Shown piece after piece: positions 63,896 to 64,000 of a stretch of DNA of 64,000 bases. Within the stretch, counting starts at the first letter, position 1; every line of letters begins with the position of its first letter. Source of the DNA: Leuctra nigra (lineage: Eukaryota; Arthropoda; Insecta; Plecoptera; Leuctridae); contig OW203768.1 of assembly GCA_934045905.1 (NCBI GenBank), positions 13,172,316 through 13,236,315 of the forward strand. Reading direction: 5' to 3'. Made by a program: the position numbers and the translations under genes. Under the pieces are notes generated by a model. It searched no databases. It was given only the letters and a program-made list of their open reading frames with translations, and was not told the origin of the DNA.

Positions 63896-63947
63896 AGAGG
63901 TCCGTGTCAAAAGAGTCAAAAGGAGACGCTCGCTTCGCTCGCTCAAT
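63097..63947 (+). mobile_element. R1 family, copy B of the cluster
   Basis: Complete copy, with an A tract of about 34 and the tail GACGCTCGCTTCGCTCGCTC. Its 3' half differs from A (ACTGATAATGTTGAACCCAA). Confidence 0.85.
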
Positions 63948-64000
63948 AATTTGTATATTCTTGTGAGAAATAATCACACATGACAGTGTTGGTAGCAAAC

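Overview
This window is eukaryotic and looks like an intergenic, repeat-dominated stretch of an arthropod, most likely insect, nuclear genome. The reasons are spliced gene fragments with GT..AG borders, AT-rich DNA, many truncated non-LTR retrotransposons, tRNA- and 5S-rRNA-derived SINEs, non-autonomous DNA transposons with target-site duplications, and a large satellite array. A hemipteran-like insect is my guess from the style of the SINEs and repeats, but nothing here proves the order. There is no bacterial-type operon, CRISPR array or virus.

Genes are few. Two intronless, paralogous leucine-rich-repeat-like genes lie 42 kb apart in opposite orientation (9497-10963 minus, intact; 52989-54431 plus, broken by one nonsense codon). 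On the minus strand near the right end are the last two coding exons of a probable Amt-type ammonium transporter (60842-59826), whose upstream exons must lie beyond the window. A phase-compatible three-exon model on the minus strand (49924-42209) carries an R3H-like nucleic-acid-binding domain.

Mobile DNA fills the rest. From left to right: a degenerate ~120-bp minisatellite and a hAT-like MITE (0.4-1.7 kb); a 6-kb composite fold-back element with subterminal ~118-bp arrays, each unit carrying a TGACGTCACTTCCGG composite site (2.2-8.3 kb); LRR gene 1; a 1.47-kb TIR transposon with repeated subterminal motifs (11.1-12.6 kb); an RTE-type LINE inserted into an older LINE (12.7-16.1 kb); SINEs and MITEs; copies of a 0.9-kb interspersed family here called R1, in inverted orientation around a 1.5-kb fold-back (18.6-23.4 kb); nested hAT-like elements (23.7-24.7 kb); LINE remains, a 109-bp tandem repeat and a SINE split by a MITE (25-26.9 kb); a 5.3-kb satellite of ~38 copies of a ~140-bp monomer, with a recent 14-monomer block duplication (27.8-33.1 kb); tRNA-like repeats, a 2.95-kb hAT-like element inserted in a minisatellite, and a decayed LINE (33.8-40.9 kb); a 2-kb fold-back (42.9-44.9 kb); a LINE fragment with a SAP-like motif (46.1-46.9 kb); MITEs; LRR gene 2; more R1 and LINE fragments; a 5S-derived SINE (58.7-59.1 kb); the Amt exons; and three R1 copies in which the middle one is a recombinant made by unequal exchange (60.9-63.9 kb).

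The genes do not form a pathway. The biology on show is the layered history of mobile elements: several insertions can be dated relative to each other from target-site duplications and nested order. Coordinates of repeat edges are read by eye and may be off by a few bases; superfamily names for non-autonomous elements are inferences from TIR and TSD features only.
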